From assembly GCF_900182545.1 (NCBI RefSeq), contig NZ_FXTJ01000004.1, positions 186,001 to 250,000 of the forward strand: a stretch of DNA of 64,000 nucleotides, written 5' to 3'. Origin of the DNA: Geodermatophilus aquaeductus (lineage in GTDB: Bacteria > Actinomycetota > Actinomycetes > Mycobacteriales > Geodermatophilaceae). The notes under the pieces were generated by a model. It ran no database searches and was not told the DNA's origin. It worked only from the letters and a program-made list of their open reading frames with translations. How positions within the stretch are numbered: the stretch's first letter is position 1; each line of letters begins with the position of its first letter. Positions 50,004-60,750 of this stretch are shown one piece after another. Both the position numbers and the translations under genes were made by a program.

Positions 50004-50966
50004 ATGGACACCGTGACGGCCGGGACCCGCCCCTCCATCTCGCCCTACGCGGCCTTCGACCGCGACGCGTGGCGGGCGCTGGCCGCCGTGCGCACGCTGC
50101 CGCTGGACGAGGCCGACCTGCGCGCGCTGCGCAGCCTCGGCGACCGCATCGACCTCGACGAGGTCGCCACCGTCTACCTGCCCCTGGCCGAGCTGCTCAA
50201 CCTGCACGTCACCGCCAGCCAGCGGCTGTGGGCCGCGCAGAACCGCTTCCTCGGCGACACCACCGCCAAGGTGCCCTACGTCATCGCCGTCGCCGGCAGC
50301 GTCGCCGTCGGCAAGAGCACCACCGCCCGTCTGCTGCAGACGCTGCTGGCCGCCGCCCCCGGCTCCCCGCGGGTCGACCTGGTCACCACCGACGGGTTCC
50401 TGTGGCCCAACGCCGTCCTCGAGGCCCGCGGGCTCATGGCCCGCAAGGGCTTCCCCGAGAGCTACGACCGGCGGGCGCTCATCCGCTTCCTCGCCGACGT
50501 GAAGTCCGGCCGCGGCGAGGTGCGCGCGCCGGTGTACTCCCACCAGTCCTACGACGTGCTCGGCGGGCAGCGGCAGGTGGTGGACCGCCCCGACGTCCTC
50601 GTCGTCGAGGGGCTCAACGTGCTGCAGGCCGGCCGCCGCGACGACGGCCGCGTGCCCGAGGTCTTCCTCTCGGACTTCTTCGACTTCTCCGTCTACGTCG
50701 ACGCCGCCGAGAGCGACATCCAGCAGTGGTACGTCGAGCGCTTCCTCGCGCTGCGCCGCACGGCCTTCGCCGACACCTCGGCCTACTTCCACCGCTACGC
50801 CGACCTCAGCGACGACGACGCCCGGGCCACCGCGCTCTCGATCTGGGCCGCGGTCAACGGGCCCAACCTGCGGCAGAACATCGCCCCGACCCGCTCGCGC
50901 GCCCGCCTGGTGCTGCAGAAGTCGGCCGACCACTCGGTGCGCCGGGTGCTGCTGCGCAAGCTCTGA
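50004..50966 (+). CDS. coaA: pantothenate kinase, type I
   Basis: 320 residues. The P-loop GSVAVGKST (98-106), the [12 protein letters not shown] block, [20 protein letters not shown] and [11 protein letters not shown] match bacterial CoaA; it phosphorylates pantothenate, the first and rate-limiting step of CoA synthesis, and is normally inhibited by CoA. ATG 50004 or GTG 50013 could be the start; neither has a clear ribosome site. Confidence 0.95.
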   Translation: MDTVTAGTRPSISPYAAFDRDAWRALAAVRTLPLDEADLRALRSLGDRIDLDEVATVYLPLAELLNLHVTASQRLWAAQNRFLGDTTAKVPYVIAVAGSVAVGKSTTARLLQTLLAAAPGSPRVDLVTTDGFLWPNAVLEARGLMARKGFPESYDRRALIRFLADVKSGRGEVRAPVYSHQSYDVLGGQRQVVDRPDVLVVEGLNVLQAGRRDDGRVPEVFLSDFFDFSVYVDAAESDIQQWYVERFLALRRTAFADTSAYFHRYADLSDDDARATALSIWAAVNGPNLRQNIAPTRSRARLVLQKSADHSVRRVLLRKL

Positions 50967-51013
50967 CCCCTCCCCTCACCGTGTCTTCCCGTCCGCGCCG
51001 GCATCGGCAGCTA

Positions 51014-51028
51014 AGTTGGGGATAACGG
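51014..51028 (+). repeat. polar 15-bp motif, copy 7 (14.8 kb right of dif)
   Basis: Exact AGTTGGGGATAACGG on the plus strand, 37 bases upstream of the CehA-like gene and just ahead of where its -35 region would lie. Confidence 0.8.
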
Positions 51029-51064
51029 ACGCAGCGGCAGGACGGCCGTGCCAGGGTCGCCGGC

Positions 51065-53065
51065 ATGTGCTGTGGCGAGGACGCGGTGCTCGGGCTGCCG
51101 GCGCCAGTGCTGGAGGCGATGGCCGGGTACCGCCGGATGCGCGACGCGCACGGCTGGGGCTGGGGCGAGGCGGCGCTGCCCGACCTGTTCCGCTGGGCCC
51201 GCTTCTCCCTGCTCGGCCCGGCCTTCGACGCCGTCGCCGCCACCGGCGACTGGCCCGCGGCCGTCCGCGCCGCGCTCGGGGACGGCGACCCGCCCGCCGG
51301 GGTCGCCGTCGTCACCCTCGGCCCGGGCGGGGACCTGGCCGTGCGCACCGGCCCGCCGCGGCCGGGCCCGGCGGGCGCGTCCCTGCCGGTCGACGTCGTC
51401 GTGCTCTCCGACGCCCCGGACGACCGGACGGTGACGGTCGGCGGGACCCCGGTCCCCGTGGCGGCCGGCGGGGCGGGGCTGGCGGTGGTCGACGTCGACC
51501 CCGCCTCCCCCGAGGTGCCCGTCGCCTGCGGCGCGGCGCGGGCCGGCGTCGTAGCGGTGCGCGAGGTGCCGGCGGCCCGGCTGCGCGTGTCGGCGCCGGT
51601 GTGCGCCCGCTGGTCGGTCACCGACGCCACCGGCGGCGGGTGGGGTCCGCCCGGCCTGCCCGCCAAGTGGGACGCCACGCACCGGCCCTACTGGCACGCC
51701 CGCGAGGCGGAGTTCGACGTCCCCGCCGGCCCGCTGGAGGTGGTGGTCGCCCGCGGGCTGGAGTACCGGCGCACGACGCTGACGGTGCAGCCCGGCCCCG
51801 GGGAGACCGCCGAGGTCACCTGGGAGCCGCGGCGGCGCTTCGACCCCGCGGCCGCCGGCTGGTACGGCGGGGACCTGCACGTGCACCTCAACTACTCCGG
51901 CGACACCGTCCTCGAGCCCGCCGACGCCGCCCGCATGCAGGCCGGCGAGGGCCTGCACCTGGTGCAGCTGGTGGCCGGCAACCTCGGCGGGGCGCTGGTC
52001 TACGACCGCGAGCTGCTCGAGACCACCGCCGGCACCGAGCTGTGGTCCGGCGACCGGGTCGGGGTGGCCGGCCTGGAGCACCGCAACGACCTGCTCGGCC
52101 ACGTGCACGCCCTGGGCCTGGCCGGCGTGCCGGAGGTCCTGCACACCGGCCACGAAGGCACCGCGGCGCCCTGGGACTGGCCGCCCAACGCCGCCGCCTG
52201 CGCGGCCCTGCGCGACCGCGGCGGGCTGGCCACCTACGCCCACCCCGTCTACTCCGCGCTCACCGACGTCGCCCAGCTCTACGCCCCGGCGCGCACCGTC
52301 GAGGCCCGCGAACTGGTCGCCGACGCCGCGCTCGGCCTGGTCGACGCCGTCGAGGTGGTGTCCTGCTTCGACGACCGCGGCGCCGTGGTGCTCTGGCACC
52401 GGCTGCTCGACTGCGGGCTGCGGCCGGCCGCGGTCGCCGGCACCGACGTCTTCCTCTCCTTCGCCCACGGTCCCGGCGTCGCGTCCAACCCGCCGGGCTG
52501 GGGCCGGGTCTACGCGCACCTCGGCGACGAGCCGCTCACCGCCGCCGCGTTCCGGTCGGCGGTGGCCGCCGGGCGCACCGTGGTCACCAACGGCCCCTGG
52601 CTCACCCTCGACGTCGACGGCGCGGGGCCCGGCGCTGTGCTCGACCGCTCCCCCGGCGACCGGCTCGCCGTCCGCGCCACCGTCACCGGCGGCGGGGTGG
52701 ACCGGCTGGTGCTGCACGGGGCCGGCGGCGCGGTGCTCGCCGAGACTCCCGGGACCGAGCTGCGGGCGCAGGTGCCCGTGGCGGCCGGCACCTGGCTGGC
52801 CGCGGCGGCCTACGGCGGGGACGACGAGCACACCCTCGGAGCGCCGGTGTTCGCGCACACCGGGCCGGTGTTCGTCGACGTCGGCGGCCGGCGGGTGGCG
52901 GTGCCGGCGTCGGCCCGCTGGTGCCTGGCCGCCCTCGACGCGCTGGAGGCGCTCGGAACCGCCGAGGGCCGCTTCGACCCGGCCCGCCGCGAGGCGCAGC
53001 TCGGCGCGCTGGTCGACGTCGTCGAACGCGCCCGGGCGGTCTACCGGGAGGTGGCCGACCGGTGA
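51065..53065 (+). CDS. CehA/McbA-type metallohydrolase
   Basis: 666 residues. The C-terminal two thirds hold a PHP-like metal site (WYGGDLHVHLNYSGD, TYAHPVYSAL, VVSCFDD, AVAGTDVFLS) typical of the CehA/McbA family named after a carbaryl esterase. The first third is a beta-rich domain. No signal peptide. The ATG lies seven bases after CAGGGT. It overlaps the SDR gene by 4 bp, so the two form an operon, perhaps for degradation of an ester or sugar derivative; substrate unknown. Confidence 0.82.
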   Translation: MCCGEDAVLGLPAPVLEAMAGYRRMRDAHGWGWGEAALPDLFRWARFSLLGPAFDAVAATGDWPAAVRAALGDGDPPAGVAVVTLGPGGDLAVRTGPPRPGPAGASLPVDVVVLSDAPDDRTVTVGGTPVPVAAGGAGLAVVDVDPASPEVPVACGAARAGVVAVREVPAARLRVSAPVCARWSVTDATGGGWGPPGLPAKWDATHRPYWHAREAEFDVPAGPLEVVVARGLEYRRTTLTVQPGPGETAEVTWEPRRRFDPAAAGWYGGDLHVHLNYSGDTVLEPADAARMQAGEGLHLVQLVAGNLGGALVYDRELLETTAGTELWSGDRVGVAGLEHRNDLLGHVHALGLAGVPEVLHTGHEGTAAPWDWPPNAAACAALRDRGGLATYAHPVYSALTDVAQLYAPARTVEARELVADAALGLVDAVEVVSCFDDRGAVVLWHRLLDCGLRPAAVAGTDVFLSFAHGPGVASNPPGWGRVYAHLGDEPLTAAAFRSAVAAGRTVVTNGPWLTLDVDGAGPGAVLDRSPGDRLAVRATVTGGGVDRLVLHGAGGAVLAETPGTELRAQVPVAAGTWLAAAAYGGDDEHTLGAPVFAHTGPVFVDVGGRRVAVPASARWCLAALDALEALGTAEGRFDPARREAQLGALVDVVERARAVYREVADR

Positions 53066-53943
53066 GTCCCGCGGCCGGTGCCGGTCACCCCTCCATGCGC
53101 AGGTTCGAGGGCAGGACCGTGTTCGTCACCGGGGCCGCCCGCGGCCAGGGCCGGTCGCACGCCGTCCGGCTGGCCCGCGAGGGCGCCGACGTGCTGGCGG
53201 TCGACGTCTGCGCGCCCCTCGGCACCGTCGCCTATCCGCTCGCCACCCCGGCCGACCTCGCCGAGACCGCCCGCCTGGTCGAGGCCGAGGGCCGCCGGGT
53301 GGTTCCCGCGCAGGCCGACGTCCGCGACGCCGACGCCCTGGGAGCCGCGGTGGCCGACGGCGTCGCGCGCCTGGGTGGTCTCGACGTCGTGCTCGCCAAC
53401 GCCGGCATCGGGCTCATGGACCCGGCCGCCGACCCCCGGCAGGCCTTCCGCGACCAGCTCGACGTCAACCTCGTCGGCGTCTGGAACACCGTGCACGCCG
53501 CCGTGCCGGTCCTGGTCGAGCAGGGCCGCGGCGGCGCCGTCGTGCTCACCAGCTCCGCCTTCGGCCTGACCGGCCGCGGCGGCGACGGCAGCGGCGGGGG
53601 TGACGGGTACGTGGCGAGCAAGCACGGCGTCGTCGGGCTGATGCGCACCTTCGCCACCTGGCTGGCGCCGCACGGCATCCGGGTCAACTGCGTGAACCCC
53701 TCGGGTGTGGCCACGCCGATGGTGCTCAACCCCGCCGTCGAGGCGCTGTTCGGCGGCCCCCTGACCGAGGACGGAGACGGCGGCGGCGGCGGCAAGGACC
53801 CCGACGACGTCGCCAACCTGCTCGACGTGACGCTGGTCGACCCCGGGGACGTGAGCGCGGCGGTGGCCTTCCTCGCCTCCGACGAGGCGCGCTACGTCAC
53901 CGGGGTGGCCCTGCCGGTGGACGCCGGCATGCTCGTGCGCTGA
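53062..53943 (+). CDS. SDR family oxidoreductase of the mycofactocin-coupled type
   Basis: 293 residues. The N-terminal signature VTGAARGQGRSHAVRLAREG and acidic VDVCAPLGT match the mycofactocin-dependent SDR subgroup, whose NAD stays bound and is recycled by the redox peptide mycofactocin. NAGIG, SSAFGL and YVASK complete the catalytic set. No mycofactocin synthesis genes are in this window. A GTG overlapping the upstream stop is used; ATG 53095 at the domain start is the alternative. Confidence 0.85.
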   Translation: MSPAAGAGHPSMRRFEGRTVFVTGAARGQGRSHAVRLAREGADVLAVDVCAPLGTVAYPLATPADLAETARLVEAEGRRVVPAQADVRDADALGAAVADGVARLGGLDVVLANAGIGLMDPAADPRQAFRDQLDVNLVGVWNTVHAAVPVLVEQGRGGAVVLTSSAFGLTGRGGDGSGGGDGYVASKHGVVGLMRTFATWLAPHGIRVNCVNPSGVATPMVLNPAVEALFGGPLTEDGDGGGGGKDPDDVANLLDVTLVDPGDVSAAVAFLASDEARYVTGVALPVDAGMLVR

Positions 53944-54018
53944 GCCCGGCGCGGCCCTCCCCGGCGGAGGGATATGGCGAGGTGTGACGACCCGAAGGGG
54001 TCAGCTGGTGAGTTTCGT

Positions 54019-54031
54019 CACCTGACAGGTG
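54019..54031. promoter_or_regulatory. short palindrome upstream of the DUF5999 gene
   Basis: CACCT-GAC-AGGTG, perfect arms of five bases, about 100 bases before the gene. Weak evidence for an operator. Confidence 0.3.
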
Positions 54032-54129
54032 CGGAGTCGTGCGCGCACACTCGGAGACGTCCGGTAACCGGACGTTCACCGCCAGTGACATCTCGGCCTT
54101 CCCCGCCGACCCGATCGGGAGTCCTCCTG

Positions 54130-54333
54130 ATGTGCGTACACACCACCCCGTGCCCCGACTCCACCAGCGACGCGCGTGACCTCGCGGCCGTCGTGAGCAG
54201 TCACCCCGAGCAGGGCTGGAGCCTGCTGTGCAACGGCGTCGTCCTCTTCGACGACGACGGCGAGCTGCTCCCCGACGGCAGCGCCGTCGCCGACCACCAC
54301 GAGTGGCGCGCCCCCGGCCTCGTCCCCGCCTGA
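54130..54333 (+). CDS. DUF5999 family small protein
   Basis: 67 residues. MCVHTTPCPDSTSDARDLA and PEQGWSLLCNGVVLFDDDGE followed by LLPDGS are the family pattern, widespread in actinobacteria. Cys2, Cys8 and Cys34 with His4 could form a metal site. No signal peptide. ATG 54130 follows a weak GGGAG; the longer frame from 53974 is rejected. Function unknown, often highly expressed in relatives. Confidence 0.88.
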   Translation: MCVHTTPCPDSTSDARDLAAVVSSHPEQGWSLLCNGVVLFDDDGELLPDGSAVADHHEWRAPGLVPA

Positions 54334-54385
54334 GACGAGGAGCCCCCCACCACTCGCGGTGGGACCCCGCGGGCAGGCCACGGCA

Positions 54386-54418
54386 CGGCGCCCGTCCCCT
54401 GCCCCGGGACGGGCGCCG
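54386..54418. terminator. bidirectional terminator hairpin
   Basis: CGGCGCCCGTCCC pairs perfectly with GGGACGGGCGCCG around a seven-base loop, between the convergent DUF5999 and lipoprotein genes. Confidence 0.75.
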
Positions 54419-54432
54419 CGGTGTGCCGGGGC

Positions 54433-55317
54433 TCAGGCGAAGGCCGCGGCCCCCGCCTGCTCGAGCAGGCCGGCGAAGGCCGCGGCGTCGGGCGCCGCGT
54501 CGCCGGGCCCCGCGGTCTGGCTCAGCACCACCGCGCGCGGGCCCTCGACGGCGATGCCGACCAGCGCGGTCATCTCCATGCCCCCGCCCGAGACCGTCAC
54601 CTGCACCGCGCCGCTGTCGGCCCCGACGGCCGGCACCTGCACCTGCGTGAGCGCGACGGTGGCGTCCCACCCGCCCGGGCCGTCCACGGTGACCGAGGAG
54701 CAGGCGGCGACGAGCTCCTCGACCGGCAGCGCCAGCCCCTCGAGCTCGGGGGCCTCGGCGATGACCTGGTAGGTGTGCACCGCATCGGTGTGCGCGGCCT
54801 GCGCGGCGACCGCCGGGTCGGCGGCGTCCTCGGCCGGCATCGGCAGCGACTCCACGAAGTCCGCGCACGAGGAGGGCGTCACGGCGACGTCGTCGAGCCA
54901 GGCGTCGTGGTCGCCGTCGCCATCCCCGTCACCGTCGTGGTGCCAGCCGCCCCAGCCCCAGCCCCAGCCGCCGTGCCAGCCGTCGTGCCAGCCGTCGTGG
55001 TCGCCGTCGTGATCGTGGTCGCCGTCGAGGCGGACGACCTCGGCGTCGGGGCCGAACGCCTCGGCGGGCAGCAGCCGGCCGGCCAGGTCGGCGGCCGCGC
55101 CGTCGTCGGGAGCGGGGTCCTCGGTCGGGGTGGGCGCCGGGGTCGGCTCGGGGGCCTCCTCGGTGGCGGCCGCGGGGCTGACCGCGCCCGGCCCGGCCGC
55201 CTGGTCGTCCGCGCCCCCGTCGGAGCCGCCGCACGCGGCGAGCAGCACCGCGCCGCTCGCCAGCAGCGCCGCGCACGCGCCCTGCCGCACCCGATCCCGC
55301 GTTCTCCTCAGCGCCAT
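54433..55317 (-). CDS. lipoprotein with a His/Asp/Trp-rich segment (PknH-sensor-like)
   Basis: 294 residues. Signal peptide ends in the lipobox LLAACGGS. A Pro/Glu/Ala linker is followed by an unusual run (about residues 98-136) of HD, DGD and GWGW units, e.g. GDHDHDGDHDGWHDGWHG, then a globular C-terminal domain with two Cys (SSCADFVESLP, VAACSSVTVDG) resembling extracellular PknH-type sensor domains. The His/Asp run could bind metal ions. ATG 55317 behind GAGGAG-like sequence. Function unknown. Confidence 0.75.
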   Translation of the reverse strand: MALRRTRDRVRQGACAALLASGAVLLAACGGSDGGADDQAAGPGAVSPAAATEEAPEPTPAPTPTEDPAPDDGAAADLAGRLLPAEAFGPDAEVVRLDGDHDHDGDHDGWHDGWHGGWGWGWGGWHHDGDGDGDGDHDAWLDDVAVTPSSCADFVESLPMPAEDAADPAVAAQAAHTDAVHTYQVIAEAPELEGLALPVEELVAACSSVTVDGPGGWDATVALTQVQVPAVGADSGAVQVTVSGGGMEMTALVGIAVEGPRAVVLSQTAGPGDAAPDAAAFAGLLEQAGAAAFA

Positions 55318-55430
55318 GCGGCGATGCTCCTCCCCCGGCCGTGACGGCGTCGACGGGCCAGAGGTCGGAACCGGACCACGACCCCGGGCGTTGGTCGGCG
55401 GTCCGCCGTCGCCGTCGCCGGAGGTGCCCC

Positions 55431-56069
55431 GTGCCCACCGCCCTGCTGACCCTCCCGTCCCCCGCCGCCCAGGCCGAGCGGCTCGTCGCCGCCGGCGCCC
55501 ACGAGCGCGCGGGGTTCTCCGCCGCCGAGCTGCGCGGTCTCGCGGCCAGCGCACCCGACGACGGCCTGCTGGTCCTGGCGCCGTCGCTGCTGCCGGCCTC
55601 GGCGCTCGCCGGCCTGCTGACCTGGCGGGACCGGCCGGTGTTCGTGGTCGTGGACATGACCGACCTCGACGACTTCGCGCCGCTCGCCGACGCCGTCCCG
55701 CCCGCGCCGGCCTACGCCCTGTCCGCCCCCGACCGCGGCGACGCGTACCGCAACTGCACGCCCGACGAGTCGCTGCCGCGGATCCGCGCGGCCGGGCGGA
55801 CGCCGCTGACGGTGACCGAGGGCCTGACCTGGCTGCTGCAGTGCCCGGACCTGCTCGAGCGCAACGCCTGCACGATGACCGTCGGCTCCCGGCTGCGGCG
55901 GGCCAACGGCTCCCTGGACGCGCGGACGCCGGCGCTGTGGATCAGCAACGGCACCGGCCGCGACGGCCGCGAGCGACGCGGCGCGGCGAAGGTCGGCTGG
56001 TGCTGGGCGGGCAACCGGCACACCTGGCTGGGCATCGCCTCCGCCGCCGGCCGCACGCCGCTCTCCTGA
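55431..56069 (+). CDS. DUF5701 family protein
   Basis: 212 residues. DRGDAYRNCTPDESLPRIRAAGRTPLTVTEGL in part, RNACTMTVGSR, PALWISNG and KVGWCWAGNRHTWLGIASAAGR are the conserved blocks of DUF5701, found across actinobacteria. Cytosolic, function unknown. GTG start after GGAGG. Divergent from the lipoprotein and convergent with gcvP. Confidence 0.88.
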   Translation: MPTALLTLPSPAAQAERLVAAGAHERAGFSAAELRGLAASAPDDGLLVLAPSLLPASALAGLLTWRDRPVFVVVDMTDLDDFAPLADAVPPAPAYALSAPDRGDAYRNCTPDESLPRIRAAGRTPLTVTEGLTWLLQCPDLLERNACTMTVGSRLRRANGSLDARTPALWISNGTGRDGRERRGAAKVGWCWAGNRHTWLGIASAAGRTPLS

Positions 56070-56071
56070 CG

Positions 56072-56133
56072 CGCGGGATCTGCACACCCGGGCCTCTCGT
56101 GGCGCCGAACACCTCGGGTGTGCAGATCCCGCG
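56072..56133. terminator. 19-bp inverted repeat between convergent genes
   Basis: CGCGGGATCTGCACACCCG (56072-56090) is perfectly complementary to 56115-56133, with a 24-base loop. It lies two bases past the DUF5701 stop and six bases before the gcvP stop, so it can end both. The loop is long for a terminator; a repeated palindromic element is the alternative. Confidence 0.65.
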
Positions 56134-56138
56134 GGCGG

Positions 56139-59126
<2,988 letters not shown>

Positions 59127-59133
59127 TGCCGCG

Positions 59134-59139
59134 ACGCTA
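59134..59139 (-). promoter_or_regulatory. leaderless -10 box of gcvP
   Basis: TAGCGT on the minus strand, seven bases before ATG 59126. With no leader there is no room for a glycine riboswitch, which many other actinobacterial gcv operons have. Confidence 0.6.
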
Positions 59140-59226
59140 CCAGCGGCGCGGCGGCCATCCCGCACGGTGGGACGGCCTCGGGAGCGGAGATCGGCGTCTG
59201 TGGCGTCCGCTGGGGTCTTCCACGTA

Positions 59227-59254
59227 CTCCTGGGGTGCTGCAGGACCCCAGGAG
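59227..59254. repeat. inverted repeat CTCCTGGGGT upstream of gcvP
   Basis: CTCCTGGGGT and ACCCCAGGAG are perfect arms with eight bases between; a further ACCCCAGGAG follows at 59265-59274. About 90 bases before the gcvP promoter, so possibly an operator or activator site. Confidence 0.5.
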
Positions 59255-59298
59255 CGCGAGGACGACCCCAGGAGGCACCGGCGGTGGGCCCGCACGCA

Positions 59299-59336
59299 CC
59301 GAGGGGGCGCCCCGCGGATGCGGGACGCCCCCTCGG
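59299..59336. terminator. hairpin after the second merR gene
   Basis: Seventeen-base arms (CCGAGGGGGCGCCCCGC and complement, one mismatch) with a GGAT loop, directly past the merR stop. It should separate merR from gcvP. Confidence 0.75.
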
Positions 59337-59353
59337 GACGGATCAGCTCGAAC

Positions 59354-59929
59354 TCAGGCGGGCTGGGCGCGGCGCCGTCGGCGCATCGCCAGCTCGTCGT
59401 CGGCGGTGTGCAGCGGCGCGCCGTCGAGCCGCTCGGCGGGCAGCTCGGCCAGCTCGCCGGACAGCTCGCGCAGCGCGCCGGACACCGCGATGCCGAAGAC
59501 CCCCTGGCCGCCGGCCAGCAGGTCGACGACCTCCTCGGCCGAGGTGCACTCGTAGACCGTCGCCCCGTCACTGAACAGCGTGACGTTGGCGAGGTCCTTG
59601 ATGCCCCGGTTGCGCAGGTGGTCGACGGCCTTGCGGATGTTCTGCAGCGACACCCCGGTGTCCAGCAGTCGCTTGACCACCTTGAGCACGAGGATGTCGC
59701 GGAACGAGTACAGCCGCTGTGTCCCCGAGCCGGTGGCACTGCGCACGGACGGCGCCACCAGTCCGGTACGGGCCCAGTAGTCCAACTGCCGGTAGGTGAT
59801 CCCGGCGGCGGCACACGCCGTAGGGCCGCGGTACCCGACGAGGTCGCTGTCGACCTCGTCGAAGTCCGTCGCCCCCACGGCGGCGTCGCTGAAGAGCTGA
59901 CCCTGGGAGCCCTCGCTCTGGTCGCTCAC
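59354..59929 (-). CDS. MerR family regulator (Rv1830-like)
   Basis: 191 residues. The helix-turn-helix YRGPTACAAAGITYRQLDYW with ARTGLVAPSVRS and the following RDILVLKVVKRLLDTGVSLQNIRKAVDHLR helix is MerR-like; the C-terminal part has no metal-binding cysteines. The place between gcvP and the DUF151 gene matches Rv1830. GTG start behind AAGGAGGA. Likely regulates the local cluster. Confidence 0.92.
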   Translation of the reverse strand: MSDQSEGSQGQLFSDAAVGATDFDEVDSDLVGYRGPTACAAAGITYRQLDYWARTGLVAPSVRSATGSGTQRLYSFRDILVLKVVKRLLDTGVSLQNIRKAVDHLRNRGIKDLANVTLFSDGATVYECTSAEEVVDLLAGGQGVFGIAVSGALRELSGELAELPAERLDGAPLHTADDELAMRRRRRAQPA

Positions 59930-60125
59930 GTCAGCGTCCTCCTTCGAGTCCCGCCACGGGCGCGGCGGAGCGTCCCGGAGTGCTCCCGCTTCCCCACGGG
60001 TCACACCGGTGTTGTCCGCGACCGTAAGCCGGGCCCCCAGGGCGGTCAACTGACGAGGGCGGCGTGTCGCCCCATCCACCCCGAGAGGGTGGTATCGGCA
60101 GGTCCGCGCCGGACTCCAGCGATCC

Positions 60126-60169
60126 GGGACGCGTGTGACGACCGGGACGGGAGTGGTCACACGCGTCCC
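60126..60169. terminator. hairpin after the DUF151 gene
   Basis: GGGACGCGTGTGAC and GTCACACGCGTCCC are perfect 14-base arms with a 16-base loop, seven bases past the stop. Confidence 0.7.
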
Positions 60170-60175
60170 GCGCGT

Positions 60176-60661
60176 TCAGGCGCCGCCGGAGCCCGAGCCG
60201 GCGCCGAAGTCCTCGGGCGAGATCTGGTCGAGGAACTCGCGGAACTTCTCGACCTCGTCCTCCTGCTCGTCGGGGATCTCGATCCCGACCTCGTCGAGCA
60301 GGTCCTCCGCGCCGTAGATCGGCGCGCCGGTGCGCACGGCCAGGGCGACGGCGTCCGACGGCCGGGCGCTGACGACGCGGTCGTCGCCGAACACGAGCTC
60401 GGCGATGTAGATGCCGTCGCGCATCTCGGTGATGTTGACCGCCTCGAGGGTGGCCCCCAGGGTGCGCACGACCTCGCGCAGCAGGTCGTGGGTCATCGGC
60501 CGCGCCGGGCGCACGCCCTGCTGCTCGAAGGCGATGGCCGCGGCCTCGACCGCCCCGATCCAGATCGGCAGGTACCGCTCCCCCTGCGTCTCCTTGAGCA
60601 GCAGGATCGGCTGGTTGCCGGGCAGTTCGACCCGGACCCCGACGACTCTGAGTTCCTGCAC
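60176..60661 (-). CDS. DUF151 bifunctional nuclease family protein
   Basis: 161 residues. QPILLLKETQGERYLPIWIGAVEAAAIAFE (part) and RPSDAVALAVRTGAPIY are the family blocks; a plant homologue has DNase and RNase activity, but in actinobacteria (Rv1829) function is unproven. Acidic C-terminal tail. GTG start. Between the two merR genes as in M. tuberculosis. Confidence 0.93.
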   Translation of the reverse strand: MQELRVVGVRVELPGNQPILLLKETQGERYLPIWIGAVEAAAIAFEQQGVRPARPMTHDLLREVVRTLGATLEAVNITEMRDGIYIAELVFGDDRVVSARPSDAVALAVRTGAPIYGAEDLLDEVGIEIPDEQEDEVEKFREFLDQISPEDFGAGSGSGGA

Positions 60662-60750
60662 GGTGTTGCTCCCTCAGCTGCGGCGGTACGGGTGGGCGCC
60701 GGTGCGCGGCGGGCGACCGGTCCGGCGGCTGGGTCCACCGTACGCCGGAG

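Noticed and set aside
50004-50966. Leaderless box for coaA
   Set aside because: CACGAT before GTG 50013 lacks the TA of the other boxes; the start remains undecided.
7166-51028. Polar motif as an I-SceI-like homing site
   Set aside because: GGGATAAC also occurs in the I-SceI site, but the rest differs, no homing endonuclease is present, and the intein has no endonuclease domain.
7166-51028. Polar motif as a common promoter or operator
   Set aside because: Distances to start codons range from 13 to over 100 bases, and copy 4 lies between two convergent genes. Only copy 3 overlaps a core promoter.
59127-59353. Glycine riboswitch upstream of gcvP
   Set aside because: No tandem aptamer-like structure is visible, and the -10 box seven bases from the ATG leaves no leader.
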